From Methylicorpusculum oleiharenae (GTDB lineage: Bacteria; Pseudomonadota; Gammaproteobacteria; Methylococcales; Methylomonadaceae), in NCBI RefSeq assembly GCF_009828925.2, contig NZ_WUTY02000001.1:4866492-4930491 (forward strand): a DNA stretch of 64,000 nucleotides, written 5' to 3'. The notes beneath the pieces are model-generated. The model did no database searches. It had not been told where the DNA came from and was given only the letters and a program-made list of their open reading frames with translations. Positions 9,540 to 18,457 of the stretch are shown piece after piece. How positions within the stretch are numbered: the first letter of the stretch is position 1; the number at the start of each line of letters is the position of its first letter. Both the position numbers and the translations under genes were made by a program.

Positions 9540-10139
9540 ATGTCACAAAATATAAGCATCGAACGCTGGAGCGGGAAAGCTCTGGAAAAATACATCCCGG
9601 ATCTCGCACGTCTAAGAATTGAAGTCTTTCATGACTTCCCCTATTTGTATGACGGTGATTTCGAATATGAGAAACGATATCTTCAAACTTATATTAATTG
9701 CCCGGACAGCGTTATTGTTCTGGCTTTTGATGGCGATAAAATCATCGGCGCTTCCACAGCCATCCCTTTAAAGTATGAAACCGATGAAGTCAAAAAGCCT
9801 TTTGTTGAAAAAGGCTATAACGTCGATGAAGTCTTTTATTGTGGCGAATCGGTATTGAACAAAAATTATCGCGGCTTAGGGATAGGCGTAAAGTTTTTTG
9901 AGCAACGGGAAGCTCACGCAGCTGATCTGGGTGGCTTTAAACATGTTTGTTTCTGCTGTGTAGAAAGATCCGCTGAACACCCCAGGCGACCGACCGACTA
10001 TGTGCCGCTGGATAAGTTCTGGAATAAACGCGGCTATGTCAAGCATCCTGAATTACAGACAACCTATTCCTGGAAGGATCTGGATGATGAAGCCGAAACC
10101 CCCAAACTTATGACATTCTGGTTAAAACATGACCGTTAA
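9540..10139 (+). CDS. GNAT family N-acetyltransferase
   Basis: A 199-residue acyltransferase-like protein. The acetyl-CoA binding loop reads N-Y-R-G-L-G-I-G-V-K-F-F near residues 108-119, matching the R/Q-x-x-G-x-G/A pattern of GNAT enzymes. The C-terminal third contains several aromatic and Cys residues (V-C-F-C-C-V-E). The 3' end overlaps the nitrilase gene by 11 bases. Fused acetyltransferase/carbon-nitrogen hydrolase proteins are known in other bacteria, so the two probably act on the same small amine or amide metabolite. The acceptor is unknown. Confidence 0.8.
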   Translation: MSQNISIERWSGKALEKYIPDLARLRIEVFHDFPYLYDGDFEYEKRYLQTYINCPDSVIVLAFDGDKIIGASTAIPLKYETDEVKKPFVEKGYNVDEVFYCGESVLNKNYRGLGIGVKFFEQREAHAADLGGFKHVCFCCVERSAEHPRRPTDYVPLDKFWNKRGYVKHPELQTTYSWKDLDDEAETPKLMTFWLKHDR

Positions 10140-10992
10140 AATTGCAACCGCTCAATATGACATCAGTTTTTTAGAAAGCTGGTCCGATTATGAACAAAAA
10201 ATCAACCAGTGGGTGCAGCAGGCAGTAGAAGAAAATGCGCGTATCCTTTTATTTCCGGAATATGGGAGCCTGGAATTAGCCTCGCTGTTTCCGAAAGAAA
10301 TATACAGCTCGCTAGAAAAACAGCTGTCTGAATTACAAACGCTGCATGAAAGATTCGTCAATTTCTACCAACTGCTGGCTAAACAGCATAACTGTTATAT
10401 TCAAGCAGGGACATTTCCGGTCAAACTTGAGTCCGGGGAATACCGTAATCGCGCTTATTTGTTCATGCCGAATGGAACCTGTGATTATCAGGACAAGCTA
10501 CAGATGACCCGTTTTGAGAATGAACAATGGCTGATTAAAAGCGGGACGGAATTGAAATGCTTTGATACCGACTTCGGAAAAATAGCAATAAATGTCTGCT
10601 ATGACAGCGAGTTTCCTTTGCTTGCCAGAAAACAGGTTGAAGCAGGAGCCAATCTGATACTTGTGCCCAGCTGCACTGATACTCTGGCAGGTTACCATCG
10701 GGTAAAAATTGGCTGTCAGGCCAGGGCCCTGGAAAATCAGTGTTATGTTGTGCAATCTCCAACAGTCGGATCCGCTGCCTGGTCTGAAGCTGTAGACATC
10801 AATATCGGTGCTGCTGCTGTTTACACCCCTGTCGACAGAGGATTCCCGGATAATGGGATTGCTGCCATGGGCGAGTTGAATAAAACCCAGTGGGTTTTTG
10901 CTGATTTATATCTGGAAAACATCGCTAAGGTAAGAGAGGAGGGCCAAGTCTTTAACTACAGAGATTGGCCTTTACAGTCCCGGTTTATGTAA
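10129..10992 (+). CDS. Carbon-nitrogen hydrolase (nitrilase superfamily)
   Basis: A 287-residue cytoplasmic amidase/nitrilase-fold enzyme. The catalytic triad can be placed: Glu in L-L-F-P-E-Y-G near residue 44, Lys in Y-Q-D-K-L-Q-M-T-R-F near 123, and Cys in I-N-V-C-Y-D-S-E-F-P near 158. The R-A-x-E-N-Q-C-Y-V segment near 199-207 is also typical. The ATG overlaps the end of the acetyltransferase gene by 11 bases, indicating coupling. Which amide it hydrolyses is not visible. It converges on rpoS with 20 bases between the stop codons and no recognisable terminator. Confidence 0.88.
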   Translation: MTVKIATAQYDISFLESWSDYEQKINQWVQQAVEENARILLFPEYGSLELASLFPKEIYSSLEKQLSELQTLHERFVNFYQLLAKQHNCYIQAGTFPVKLESGEYRNRAYLFMPNGTCDYQDKLQMTRFENEQWLIKSGTELKCFDTDFGKIAINVCYDSEFPLLARKQVEAGANLILVPSCTDTLAGYHRVKIGCQARALENQCYVVQSPTVGSAAWSEAVDINIGAAAVYTPVDRGFPDNGIAAMGELNKTQWVFADLYLENIAKVREEGQVFNYRDWPLQSRFM

Positions 10993-11012
10993 TCCGCTGT
11001 AAATCCTCTCAA

Positions 11013-11996
11013 TTAATGAAAAATAGACTCAAAGGAATAACCGCCAAACTCTAATATTTCTTTGAGTCTTTTTAGTGCATCCATTTGAATTTGTCTTACT
11101 CTTTCGCGGGTTACACCCATTTCCTGAGCTACTTGCTCAAGTGTGGCATATTCGTAACCGCAAAGTCCGTAACGACGGCAAATCACTTCACGCTGCTTTT
11201 CTGAAAGCTGATAAACCCAGCTTGTCACATTATCTTTAATGCCTTCTTCCTGGAGTGTATCAGAAGGAGACATGCTCCACTCATCAGTCAGCGAATCCAA
11301 CAAAGGTTTATCGAAATCTTTACCGGCCGGCACATCAACAGAACTGACTCGCTCATTAAGTTTCAACATTTTTTCAACCGTTTTAACCGGTTTGTTGAGA
11401 TGTTCGGCAATATCTTCGGCTTTAGGTTCGTGATCGAGCGTTTGCGCGAGTTGTCTTTGCGCTTTGAGATAGGTATTCATTTCTTTAACGATATGAATCG
11501 GTAATCGAATCGTGCGAGTCTGATTCATAATAGCGCGTTCAATTGTTTGTCTGATCCACCAGGTCGCGTAAGTGGAAAACCTGAAGCCACGATCGGGATC
11601 GAATTTTTCGACGGCTCTAATCAAGCCAAGATTACCTTCTTCTATCAAATCGAGCAGAGGTAAACCCCTGTTCAAATAACGGCGCGATATTTTGACAACC
11701 AGTCTTAAGTTGCTTTCTATCATTATCCTTCGGGCATTTTCATCACCTCTTAAAACTCTTCTGCCGTACATCTTTTCTTGATCAGCAGTAAGCAGTTGAG
11801 ATCGCCCTAACTCATTCAGATAAAACCGGGTAGCATCGAAATTTTGATCATTTTGGGATTCATCACTCAAAACCTCATCAATAACGGGCTCCTCCAGTAA
11901 ATCCAGTTCCTCTTCGCTGTCTTCGTCGTAGGGCAGAATGTCGCCTATTGAAGCTTGAGCATTAAGAGGAATGATTTCAATTAGTTCTTCTTTCAT
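11013..11996 (-). CDS. rpoS: RNA polymerase sigma factor RpoS
   Basis: Stationary-phase/general-stress sigma factor, 327 residues. Region 1.2 ([11 protein letters not shown]) starts near residue 53, region 2 contains N-L-R-L-V-V-x-I-A/S-R-x-Y and the [16 protein letters not shown] signature near 130-150, and region 4 ends in the [23 protein letters not shown]. The start at 11996 is chosen because GGAGG lies six bases upstream (12003-12007). A longer in-frame ATG at 12041 would overlap nlpD. Position directly after nlpD is the classic gammaproteobacterial arrangement, where rpoS promoters often lie inside nlpD. Confidence 0.97.
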   Translation of the reverse strand: MKEELIEIIPLNAQASIGDILPYDEDSEEELDLLEEPVIDEVLSDESQNDQNFDATRFYLNELGRSQLLTADQEKMYGRRVLRGDENARRIMIESNLRLVVKISRRYLNRGLPLLDLIEEGNLGLIRAVEKFDPDRGFRFSTYATWWIRQTIERAIMNQTRTIRLPIHIVKEMNTYLKAQRQLAQTLDHEPKAEDIAEHLNKPVKTVEKMLKLNERVSSVDVPAGKDFDKPLLDSLTDEWSMSPSDTLQEEGIKDNVTSWVYQLSEKQREVICRRYGLCGYEYATLEQVAQEMGVTRERVRQIQMDALKRLKEILEFGGYSFESIFH

Positions 11997-12037
11997 TTTT
12001 AACCTCCAGGTTATCGGTTCTTGCCGTATAGAATCTT

Positions 12038-12850
12038 TCAATTTACCGGTAGATAATAAAGCGGATCGACCGGATTTCCGTATTGTCTAATTTCAAAATG
12101 AAGCGATGGCTTGCCAGACCTGGACATACCAACTTTTGCAATAAACTGAGCTTTCTCAACTTCCTGGCCTTCTCTAACCAGTAATTCCTTGTTGTTTGCA
12201 TAAGCACTCATATAGATTTCATCGTGTCTTATGATCAATAAATTTCCTACTCCTTTAGGACCTTTACCGCTGTAAACGACTTTACCGCTCTCTGCCGCTT
12301 GGACGGGTTGATCGATATAACCGCTAATATCAATCCCTTTTTTATTGGACTGTTGAAAATCTTTTACAACCATTCCGGTAATCGGCCAGTGCCAGTGCAA
12401 CTTTAACAGTTTTTTGTTATCTGTTGAAAATGTAGGCTTTTTTTGTGACGCATTTCTCCTTTTGTTTTCAAAACTCTGCTTCTCCTCATCAGGATTTTCG
12501 AATGGATCCCTTTGAACCTCAAAGACTTTTAATCGTTGTCCCTCGTGCAAAAGATAAGGCGGCTGAATCTGATTCCATTCGGCAAGCTGGAAATAACTGA
12601 CACCAAAACGAAGACCTATCCGATAAAGATTATCGCCGGACCGGACCGTATAAAAAGTGCCTGTTTCGGTAGGGCCTTCCTCGTCGACATCCGTTCCGGA
12701 TTGTTCTTTAGTTTCTGATGGCTCTTGAGGCGTCACACTGATTGTGTCCTCATAAAAAATATTTTTTGCGCAAGCGCTGCAAAAAACAATCAACAGTATG
12801 AAGCTTCTACTGAAGAGCTGCTTTAATCTGCTAAAAAGTAGCGACTCCAC
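12038..12850 (-). CDS. nlpD: NlpD-like LysM/M23 murein hydrolase activator
   Basis: A 270-residue envelope protein. An N-terminal hydrophobic segment ends in C-S-A-C near residue 27, a poor lipobox, so lipidation is likely but not certain. A LysM domain ([13 protein letters not shown]) covers residues 68-112 and a LytM/M23 domain residues 150-268. The first metal-binding His is replaced (K-K-G-I-D-I-S) while H-F-E-I-R near the end remains; such degenerate LytM domains are typical of NlpD/EnvC, which activate amidases rather than cut murein. It sits upstream of rpoS with 41 bases between its stop and the preferred rpoS start. Confidence 0.92.
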   Translation of the reverse strand: MESLLFSRLKQLFSRSFILLIVFCSACAKNIFYEDTISVTPQEPSETKEQSGTDVDEEGPTETGTFYTVRSGDNLYRIGLRFGVSYFQLAEWNQIQPPYLLHEGQRLKVFEVQRDPFENPDEEKQSFENKRRNASQKKPTFSTDNKKLLKLHWHWPITGMVVKDFQQSNKKGIDISGYIDQPVQAAESGKVVYSGKGPKGVGNLLIIRHDEIYMSAYANNKELLVREGQEVEKAQFIAKVGMSRSGKPSLHFEIRQYGNPVDPLYYLPVN

Positions 12851-12909
12851 AAAATCTCGTTGTTACCCGTTAACAGAAGGCCGAGCTTTAATTGAGAGAA
12901 AATGACTGA

Positions 12910-13422
12910 TCATGATTTCAACAATACTTCTTTTGCCTGATTTATTTTTGCAGCCAAATAATCGCTGCCGCCACGATCGGGGTGTAACTTTTGCATGAGT
13001 TTTTTATGAGCACTGATGATGTCCTCTCTGGAAGCTCCAACCTGCAAGCCCAAGATTTGGTAAGCTTCTTCTTTAGTCACTGCGCCTTTAAAATGGGAAT
13101 AGGTTTTGTGTTTCTGGTAATGCTCTTGCTTGCCGCCGCGATATTGAAACCATAACCGCTGAATGACCGGCGCATATCTGGCAAGCAAGGGTGCGGCCCG
13201 CATTAAACCTGAAACAAGAACACCCAATGCCGCCAACAACCAACTAAGCCGCCCTGTGACCGCCAAATAAAGCATAATAACTACAATTAAACCAAGACCT
13301 CCGGTTTTGATATGTTTATTGAGCGTCTCTTTTGGCATCTTGAACACTGAACGCAGGCCAAAAAATACCATCAACACCAGAACCAGAACCAAGTACAACC
13401 GAATCAAAAAATTCTCCAACAA
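12910..13422 (-). CDS. Membrane-anchored J-domain protein
   Basis: A 170-residue protein with two or three N-terminal hydrophobic segments (residues 5-25, 43-60, 63-80), a basic linker, and a C-terminal J domain carrying the HPD motif (K-L-H-P-D-R-G-G near 146-153). The layout resembles Tim14/Pam18-type co-chaperones, where the J domain recruits and stimulates an Hsp70 at the membrane. It points the same way as nlpD-rpoS, 59 bases upstream, so it may share their transcript. The client is unknown. Confidence 0.85.
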   Translation of the reverse strand: MLENFLIRLYLVLVLVLMVFFGLRSVFKMPKETLNKHIKTGGLGLIVVIMLYLAVTGRLSWLLAALGVLVSGLMRAAPLLARYAPVIQRLWFQYRGGKQEHYQKHKTYSHFKGAVTKEEAYQILGLQVGASREDIISAHKKLMQKLHPDRGGSDYLAAKINQAKEVLLKS

Positions 13423-13485
13423 TCTAAATGATTTTGTAACTATTTCGCGAGTCTCTTAAACAGCGCAGGCAATTGTTTTATCGGG

Positions 13486-13558
13486 CTATCTGCAACAGGG
13501 ATGTATTCATGCGTCCTTTGAAATTAAGCACCTACACCCAATAACATGGGAGGGGTGA
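13486..13558. repeat. Partial copy (A) of the 137-150 bp palindromic repeat family
   Basis: Contains the conserved right half of the repeat also found near 52.6, 53.5 and 61.9 kb: a C-A-A-C-A-G-G-G stretch, GCGTCCTTTGAAAT, CACCTACACCC and the outer end GGAGGGGTGA. The left half is missing. It occupies the space between the divergent J-domain gene and mobB. Confidence 0.7.
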
Positions 13559-13680
13559 ACAGAGACAAAAAAATACTGAATAGTTACACCATATCAAGTG
13601 TATGCCTGATAGTGTTTAAGCATTATATTAATACTATCTTAGCCCGATCTTTTTTTCGACTCTTAATCCATTTACTCAAC

Positions 13681-14211
13681 ATGCAGCATGCAGCCATACC
13701 TATAATCGGATTCGCCGCTTTCAGCGGAACCGGAAAAACCACGCTCCTTACCCAACTGATACCACTATTAAGCCAAGAAGGTTTAAAAATCGGTTTGATA
13801 AAACACAGTCATCATAGTTTCGAAATCGATCAACCCGGAAAAGACAGCTTTCGATTAAGACAAGCAGGTGCTGTTTCAGTTCTCCTTGCGTCTCGCAACA
13901 GGCGTGCAATCATTACTGAAATCGATTCCGAACTTGAACCCCGACTGGACGATCAATTAAAAGTTCTCGATCAATCTAACCTTGATTTGATTTTGGTGGA
14001 AGGCTTCAAAGCAGAGCACTTTCCAAAAATAGAGCTGCACAGACCCGCACTCAATAAACCTCTGCTTTACCCTAACGATCCCAACGTTATCGCTGTCGCA
14101 TCGGACGCCCCTTTGACATTGCCTGACCACATGACCGGACTTGATCTCAATCAACCGGCTGAAATTGCTGATTTCATCTTGAACTGGCACAAGGAGACAT
14201 CACATGATTGA
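13681..14211 (+). CDS. mobB: Molybdopterin-guanine dinucleotide biosynthesis protein MobB
   Basis: A 176-residue P-loop GTPase that assists guanylation of molybdopterin. The Walker A motif F-S-G-T-G-K-T-T-L is at residues 15-23, followed by the family-typical K-H-S-H-H-S-F-E-I-D-Q-P-G-K-D-S-F-R block and V-E-G-F-K. The frame is open further upstream (to 13546), but that part overlaps repeat DNA and lacks similarity, so the ATG at 13681 is used. It overlaps moeA by 8 bases, a direct functional pairing in cofactor synthesis. Confidence 0.93.
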   Translation: MQHAAIPIIGFAAFSGTGKTTLLTQLIPLLSQEGLKIGLIKHSHHSFEIDQPGKDSFRLRQAGAVSVLLASRNRRAIITEIDSELEPRLDDQLKVLDQSNLDLILVEGFKAEHFPKIELHRPALNKPLLYPNDPNVIAVASDAPLTLPDHMTGLDLNQPAEIADFILNWHKETSHD

Positions 14212-15454
14212 CTTATGTAGCCTCGATTCTGCAAAGCTTTTGAGTCTTGACAATGCGCTAGAGAGCATCATCACAAGCGTAACAGCCGTTTCCGGCACAG
14301 AGATTATTCCATTGGCTCATGCCTTAGGAAGAATACTTGCCCGAACGGTTAAGTCGCCAATCGATCTTCCTTACGAACGAAATTCGGCCATGGACGGTTA
14401 TGCTTTTAACAGCACTGAAGTCAATCTTGAATCCACATTTGAACTCCAACTTGCCGGTACTTCCTGGGCAGGAAAACCATTCGACGGCGCGATCAACAGA
14501 GGAGAATGCTTACGGGTTTTTACCGGAGCCGTGGTAAACGGAGAACTGGACACTGTTGTTATGCAGGAACAAGTCAAGGTTATCGATAATAGGGTGCAAT
14601 TTCCCTCCTCAATCAAGACTGGTCAATTTATCCGCCCGGCAGGAGAAGATGTCGAAGCGGGTGAACCACTGATAAAAGCCTCCAAACGATTATGCGCGGC
14701 TGATATCGGTTATTTGGCAGCCGCCGGCATTCATCACCTTGAAGTATTTCGTCCGCTCAGAATCGCTTATCTTGCGACAGGTGATGAGCTGATCTCTCCA
14801 GGCCGGCCACTTTCTTCAGGAAAAATCTTTGAAAGCAATCGCAGCCTTTTGCGTTCGCTGCTAAACGACACCGCTTTTACAATAACTGATCTGGGCATAA
14901 TCAAAGATGACAAAACCGAACTGAAAGAGATACTACTCAATGCTGCAAACAATCATGATGTGATAGTCACCACCGGTGGCGCTTCGGTGGGCGATGCCGA
15001 CTTTATAAAAGAAATACTGGATGAATGCGGCCGCGTCGGGTTCTGGAAAATTGCAGTAAAACCGGGAAAACCCTTTGCCTTTGGCTGGCTTGAAGATTGT
15101 GTCTTTTTTGGACTTCCTGGAAATCCCGTTTCCGTCATGGTCGCGTTCGATAAAATTGTCATGCCCGCTTTACGGCAGATGACTGGAGCCCAGCCGGCCA
15201 GAGCACTCAGAATTCAGGCTGTAAGCACAGAAAACATCAAAAAAGCACCAGGGAGGCAGGAGTTCATGCGCGGCATTTTGTCATTAAGCGAAGATAATGG
15301 CTATGAAGTTAAATCGGCAGGCAACCAAGGCTCTCATATACTCAGCGTTTTGAGTCGGGCCAACTGTTATATAGACTTACCGGCAACAAACCGGGGTGTT
15401 ACGGCCGGAGAAACGGTGTGGGTTGAGCCGTTTTCCACCCAAATTGAACGCTAA
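14204..15454 (+). CDS. moeA: Molybdopterin molybdenumtransferase MoeA
   Basis: Inserts molybdate into adenylated molybdopterin, the last step of basic molybdenum cofactor synthesis. Length 416 residues is normal. Conserved blocks are R-N-S-A-M-D-G-Y-A near residue 62, G-E-D-V near 148, the MoCF-fold motif T-T-G-G-A-S-V-G-D-A-D near 257, and G-L-P-G-N-P-V-S near 304. The ATG overlaps the end of mobB by 8 bases. It converges on the rhodanese gene with nine bases between. No molybdoenzyme gene is in the window. Confidence 0.96.
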   Translation: MIDLCSLDSAKLLSLDNALESIITSVTAVSGTEIIPLAHALGRILARTVKSPIDLPYERNSAMDGYAFNSTEVNLESTFELQLAGTSWAGKPFDGAINRGECLRVFTGAVVNGELDTVVMQEQVKVIDNRVQFPSSIKTGQFIRPAGEDVEAGEPLIKASKRLCAADIGYLAAAGIHHLEVFRPLRIAYLATGDELISPGRPLSSGKIFESNRSLLRSLLNDTAFTITDLGIIKDDKTELKEILLNAANNHDVIVTTGGASVGDADFIKEILDECGRVGFWKIAVKPGKPFAFGWLEDCVFFGLPGNPVSVMVAFDKIVMPALRQMTGAQPARALRIQAVSTENIKKAPGRQEFMRGILSLSEDNGYEVKSAGNQGSHILSVLSRANCYIDLPATNRGVTAGETVWVEPFSTQIER

Positions 15455-15463
15455 GCCCAGGTA

Positions 15464-15787
15464 TCAATATCGCTTGATATTCGGATCACATTCTCTTGAC
15501 CAGGCATCAATGCCACCCGCAAGATTCAACACATGCTTAAACCCCTGATGATCAAGAAAAAAGGCCGCCTGCTGACTTCGAATGCCGTGATGACAAATGA
15601 CGACCACTTCTTTCAGAGGATCCAATTCATTAAAACGTAATGGAATTTGATTCAGAGGAATAAGCTCACTGCCCTCAATCCGGGCATACTCAAATTCATG
15701 CGGCTCTCTCACATCCAGTAAAATAGGTGAGTCTTTTTCGCTTAAACGAACCAGTAAATCGGTCGCTTCTATTTGTATGACTGCCAT
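15464..15787 (-). CDS. Rhodanese-like domain protein
   Basis: A 107-residue single rhodanese domain without signal peptide, thus cytoplasmic. The N-terminal L-L-D-V-R-E-P-H-E-F and the active loop I-C-H-H-G-I-R-S near residues 65-72 are intact; the Cys is the persulfide-carrying residue. Small proteins of this kind shuttle sulfane sulfur. It overlaps the upstream aminotransferase gene by 19 bases, suggesting translation in one unit. The sulfur acceptor is unknown. Confidence 0.88.
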   Translation of the reverse strand: MAVIQIEATDLLVRLSEKDSPILLDVREPHEFEYARIEGSELIPLNQIPLRFNELDPLKEVVVICHHGIRSQQAAFFLDHQGFKHVLNLAGGIDAWSRECDPNIKRY

Positions 15788-16956
15788 GAGGGATACCTGT
15801 TAATAAATCGTTCAATTCGGGCAATGGCCTCAGCCATTCTTTCAATTGATGTCGTATAAGCCAGACGTATGTATTTGTGCGCATTATGCTTGCCAAAATC
15901 CTTGCCAGGCGTAACAGCCACGTATTCTTCTTCCAATAAATCCTGCGCAAACTGATAACTGTCCCGGGTAAATCGTGAACAGTCGGCATAAATATAAAAC
16001 GCGCCTTCAGGCTTTGCTGTAATGATAAAGCCCAGCCGCAGTAAATTCTCATACAAAAAGTCACGCCTCCGTTCAAACTCCCTGCGTCTTGACTCCAGCT
16101 CATCCAACGTAGACGGATCAAAAGCCGCCAGGGCGGCTATCTGAGACAGCGTTCCGGTGGCAATAAAAATATTTTGCGCCAAACGCTCAGTAGCTTCTAT
16201 ATAGGCTTCAGGAACAACCAGCCAGCCTATTCGCCAACCGGTCATACCAAAATACTTGGAAAAACTGTTGATTACAAACACATCTTGGCTAAATTGCAGC
16301 GCTGTATTCGCATTCTTTCCGTACACGAGACCGTGATAAATTTCATCAGAGAAAAAAGTCCCCTTTAACTGCCCGACAGCCAGAATCATTTTTGCCAGCT
16401 CGTCTTCCGGGATCAGCGTTCCGGTTGGATTGGATGGCGATGCAACCAAAACACCGGCACAGGTCGAAGTCCAGTTTTTTTTAACCAGCTCTGCACTTAA
16501 CTGAAAGCCGGTTGCCGCATCAACCGGAATAGTTAAAGCCTGACCGCCAAAAAGCTTTACAAAATTACTGTTACAAGGGTAACAAGGATCGGCCATCAGA
16601 ATTTTTTGATCCGGATTCAAGCTGGAGCCTAAAGCCAGCAAAAAAGCACCCGAGGCACCCGGCGTGACAAATAACTGTTCCTTTTTTACCGTGACACCGT
16701 AATGTTGGCTATAGAAACCGGCAATTTTTTTTCTTAATTCGGTCAGTCCTGCGGCCGGTGTATATTTTATCTGTCCTGAGGCAATAATTGCCAAAATGGA
16801 ATTTGAGACAGTGCCCGGTGTTGGAAAGTCAGGTTCGCCAATCTCCATATGAATGACATCGCGCCCTAACTCTTCTAGTTGTTTAGCCCGCTCAAGAATC
16901 GCCATTACGTAAAAAGGCGAAATATCATCCATTCTTTTAGCGCATTGATTTATCAT
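15769..16956 (-). CDS. Class I/II pyridoxal-phosphate aminotransferase
   Basis: A fold-type I aminotransferase, 395 residues with the chosen ATG. Family landmarks are H-M-E-I-G-E-P-D-F-P-T-P near residues 39-50, S-N-P-T-G-T near 167, D-E-I-Y near 201, and the Schiff-base lysine in S-F-S-K-Y-F-G-M-T-G-W-R-I-G-W near 230. The M-I-N-Q-C-A-K-R-M-D-D-I start at 16956 matches the beginning of related proteins; GTG at 16977 and ATG at 16932 are alternatives. Substrate is not deducible; aspartate- or aromatic-type activity is possible. Overlaps the rhodanese gene. Confidence 0.88.
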   Translation of the reverse strand: MINQCAKRMDDISPFYVMAILERAKQLEELGRDVIHMEIGEPDFPTPGTVSNSILAIIASGQIKYTPAAGLTELRKKIAGFYSQHYGVTVKKEQLFVTPGASGAFLLALGSSLNPDQKILMADPCYPCNSNFVKLFGGQALTIPVDAATGFQLSAELVKKNWTSTCAGVLVASPSNPTGTLIPEDELAKMILAVGQLKGTFFSDEIYHGLVYGKNANTALQFSQDVFVINSFSKYFGMTGWRIGWLVVPEAYIEATERLAQNIFIATGTLSQIAALAAFDPSTLDELESRRREFERRRDFLYENLLRLGFIITAKPEGAFYIYADCSRFTRDSYQFAQDLLEEEYVAVTPGKDFGKHNAHKYIRLAYTTSIERMAEAIARIERFINRYPSWQSYK

Positions 16957-17069
16957 TGTTTTGTATCTATTATTCACCGGGCGGAAATAATAGCAATAAT
17001 CCTTGCTAAGCGCCCGCTATTCTGATAAAAATGCGCAGTTTTTTATTTCATGCTTTTAGGAGTCAATGG

Positions 17070-17504
17070 ATGAGCGATAGCAATAAAACTGATACATCAC
17101 CGTTCAGTTTTAAACCGTATGAAGAGGTTGAAGGCGAAGAATACATGTGCGAAGCACAGGCTCGTCATTTCGAAACCATACTGAAGAACTGGAAATCAGA
17201 TCTGATGAAGGAGGTTGATCGAACTGTTCATCATATGCAGGATGATGCTGCAAACTTCCCCGACCCCAATGACAGAGCGACTCAGGAATCTGAATTCAGT
17301 TTAGAACTTAGAACGCGTGACCGCGAACGTAAACTCATTAGAAAAATCGAACAGGCATTAAAAGATATCGAAAGAGGCGACTACGGATACTGCGAATCCT
17401 GCGGCATTGAAATCGGCATTCGCCGCCTGGAGGCAAGACCTACAGCCACGCTATGTATCGACTGTAAAACCCTGGATGAAATTCGAGAGAAACAAATGGG
17501 ATAA
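17070..17504 (+). CDS. dksA: RNA polymerase-binding transcription factor DksA
   Basis: Works with ppGpp in the secondary channel of RNA polymerase. Length is 144 residues against about 150 in Escherichia coli. A coiled-coil with D-x-x-D tip residues (D-P-N-D-R-A-T near 67-73) precedes the four-cysteine zinc finger C-E-S-C ... C-I-D-C near residues 111-135. The ATG at 17070 follows TAGGAG at seven bases, so the longer frame from 17031 is not used. The stop codon overlaps the likely start region of gluQ, a standard gammaproteobacterial neighbour. Confidence 0.97.
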   Translation: MSDSNKTDTSPFSFKPYEEVEGEEYMCEAQARHFETILKNWKSDLMKEVDRTVHHMQDDAANFPDPNDRATQESEFSLELRTRDRERKLIRKIEQALKDIERGDYGYCESCGIEIGIRRLEARPTATLCIDCKTLDEIREKQMG

Positions 17505-18436
17505 ATCCCTCAAGTAAGACAACTCCCGTTTATATTGGCCGGTTCGCGCCATCGCCTACCGGCCCTCTCCACTTAGGTTCCCTTTATACCGCTTTGGCCA
17601 GTTTCCTTGATGCGCGTCATCATCAGGGTAAATGGTTAGTCAGAATCGATGACGTCGATACCCCCAGAAACACCCCCGGCGCTGCCAGCCTTATTCTAAA
17701 AACTCTGGAAGCATTCGGATTACACTGGGACGAAACCATTTATTACGAAAGTCAGCATATCAACCGCTATGAATCAGCACTCGCACGACTCAAGGCTTTG
17801 AATCTGCTGTACCCGTGCACCTGCAGCAGGAAGCATCTGACAGACTATGCCCACCATCATGGCGGTGGAGACCGGTATCCGGGAATTTGCCGAGATAAAA
17901 ACTTCCATGAACAAAACGATTATGCCGTTCGCATTAAAACCGATAACGGGGTTATTGAATTCTTTGACAGATTACAAGGGGAGTTCTCCGAGCATTTGAA
18001 TGCAGTGCACGGGGACTTTATCATTAAAAGGAAAGACCAGTTGTTTGCTTACCAGCTAGCCGTTGTCGTCGATGATCAGGCTCAAGGCGTTACGCATGTC
18101 GTAAGAGGTATTGATTTACTGGACTCCACCAGCAAACAGATTTTTTTGCAGACGCTTCTGGGCTATAGGCCCCCATCTTATATGCATCTACCCATATTAG
18201 TTGATGAAAAGGGTCAAAAACTGAGCAAACAAACCTATGCTCAAGCAGTTGATCAACGCAACCCAAGCGCCGTATTATTTCATTTGCTCCAATTGTTAAA
18301 ACAAGCGCCACCCGAAGAGCTTATCAATTCATTGCCTCAGGAAATTCTGCAATGGGGTATTTCTCATTGGCATCCTGCTCCATTACAATCATGGACTCAA
18401 CTATGCCCATCCAATGGTTTTGCCGGGCTCAACTAA
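17501..18436 (+). CDS. gluQ: Glutamyl-Q tRNA(Asp) synthetase GluQ
   Basis: Glutamylates queuosine at the wobble base of tRNA-Asp. It is a truncated GluRS lacking the anticodon-binding domain. The conserved start [17 protein letters not shown] (17528 onward, containing the HIGH-like motif) and the KMSKS-like K-L-S-K-Q are both present, as are the zinc-site cysteines in C-T-C-S and C-R. No ATG, GTG or TTG occurs in frame between the upstream stop (17477) and this conserved region; the first TTG (17594) would remove the ATP-binding motif. I place the start at the ATA at 17501, overlapping the dksA stop as ATAA; this is an inference. Confidence 0.85.
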   Translation: MNPSSKTTPVYIGRFAPSPTGPLHLGSLYTALASFLDARHHQGKWLVRIDDVDTPRNTPGAASLILKTLEAFGLHWDETIYYESQHINRYESALARLKALNLLYPCTCSRKHLTDYAHHHGGGDRYPGICRDKNFHEQNDYAVRIKTDNGVIEFFDRLQGEFSEHLNAVHGDFIIKRKDQLFAYQLAVVVDDQAQGVTHVVRGIDLLDSTSKQIFLQTLLGYRPPSYMHLPILVDEKGQKLSKQTYAQAVDQRNPSAVLFHLLQLLKQAPPEELINSLPQEILQWGISHWHPAPLQSWTQLCPSNGFAGLN

Positions 18437-18457
18437 TTGTCGAATCAAGGATCACTC

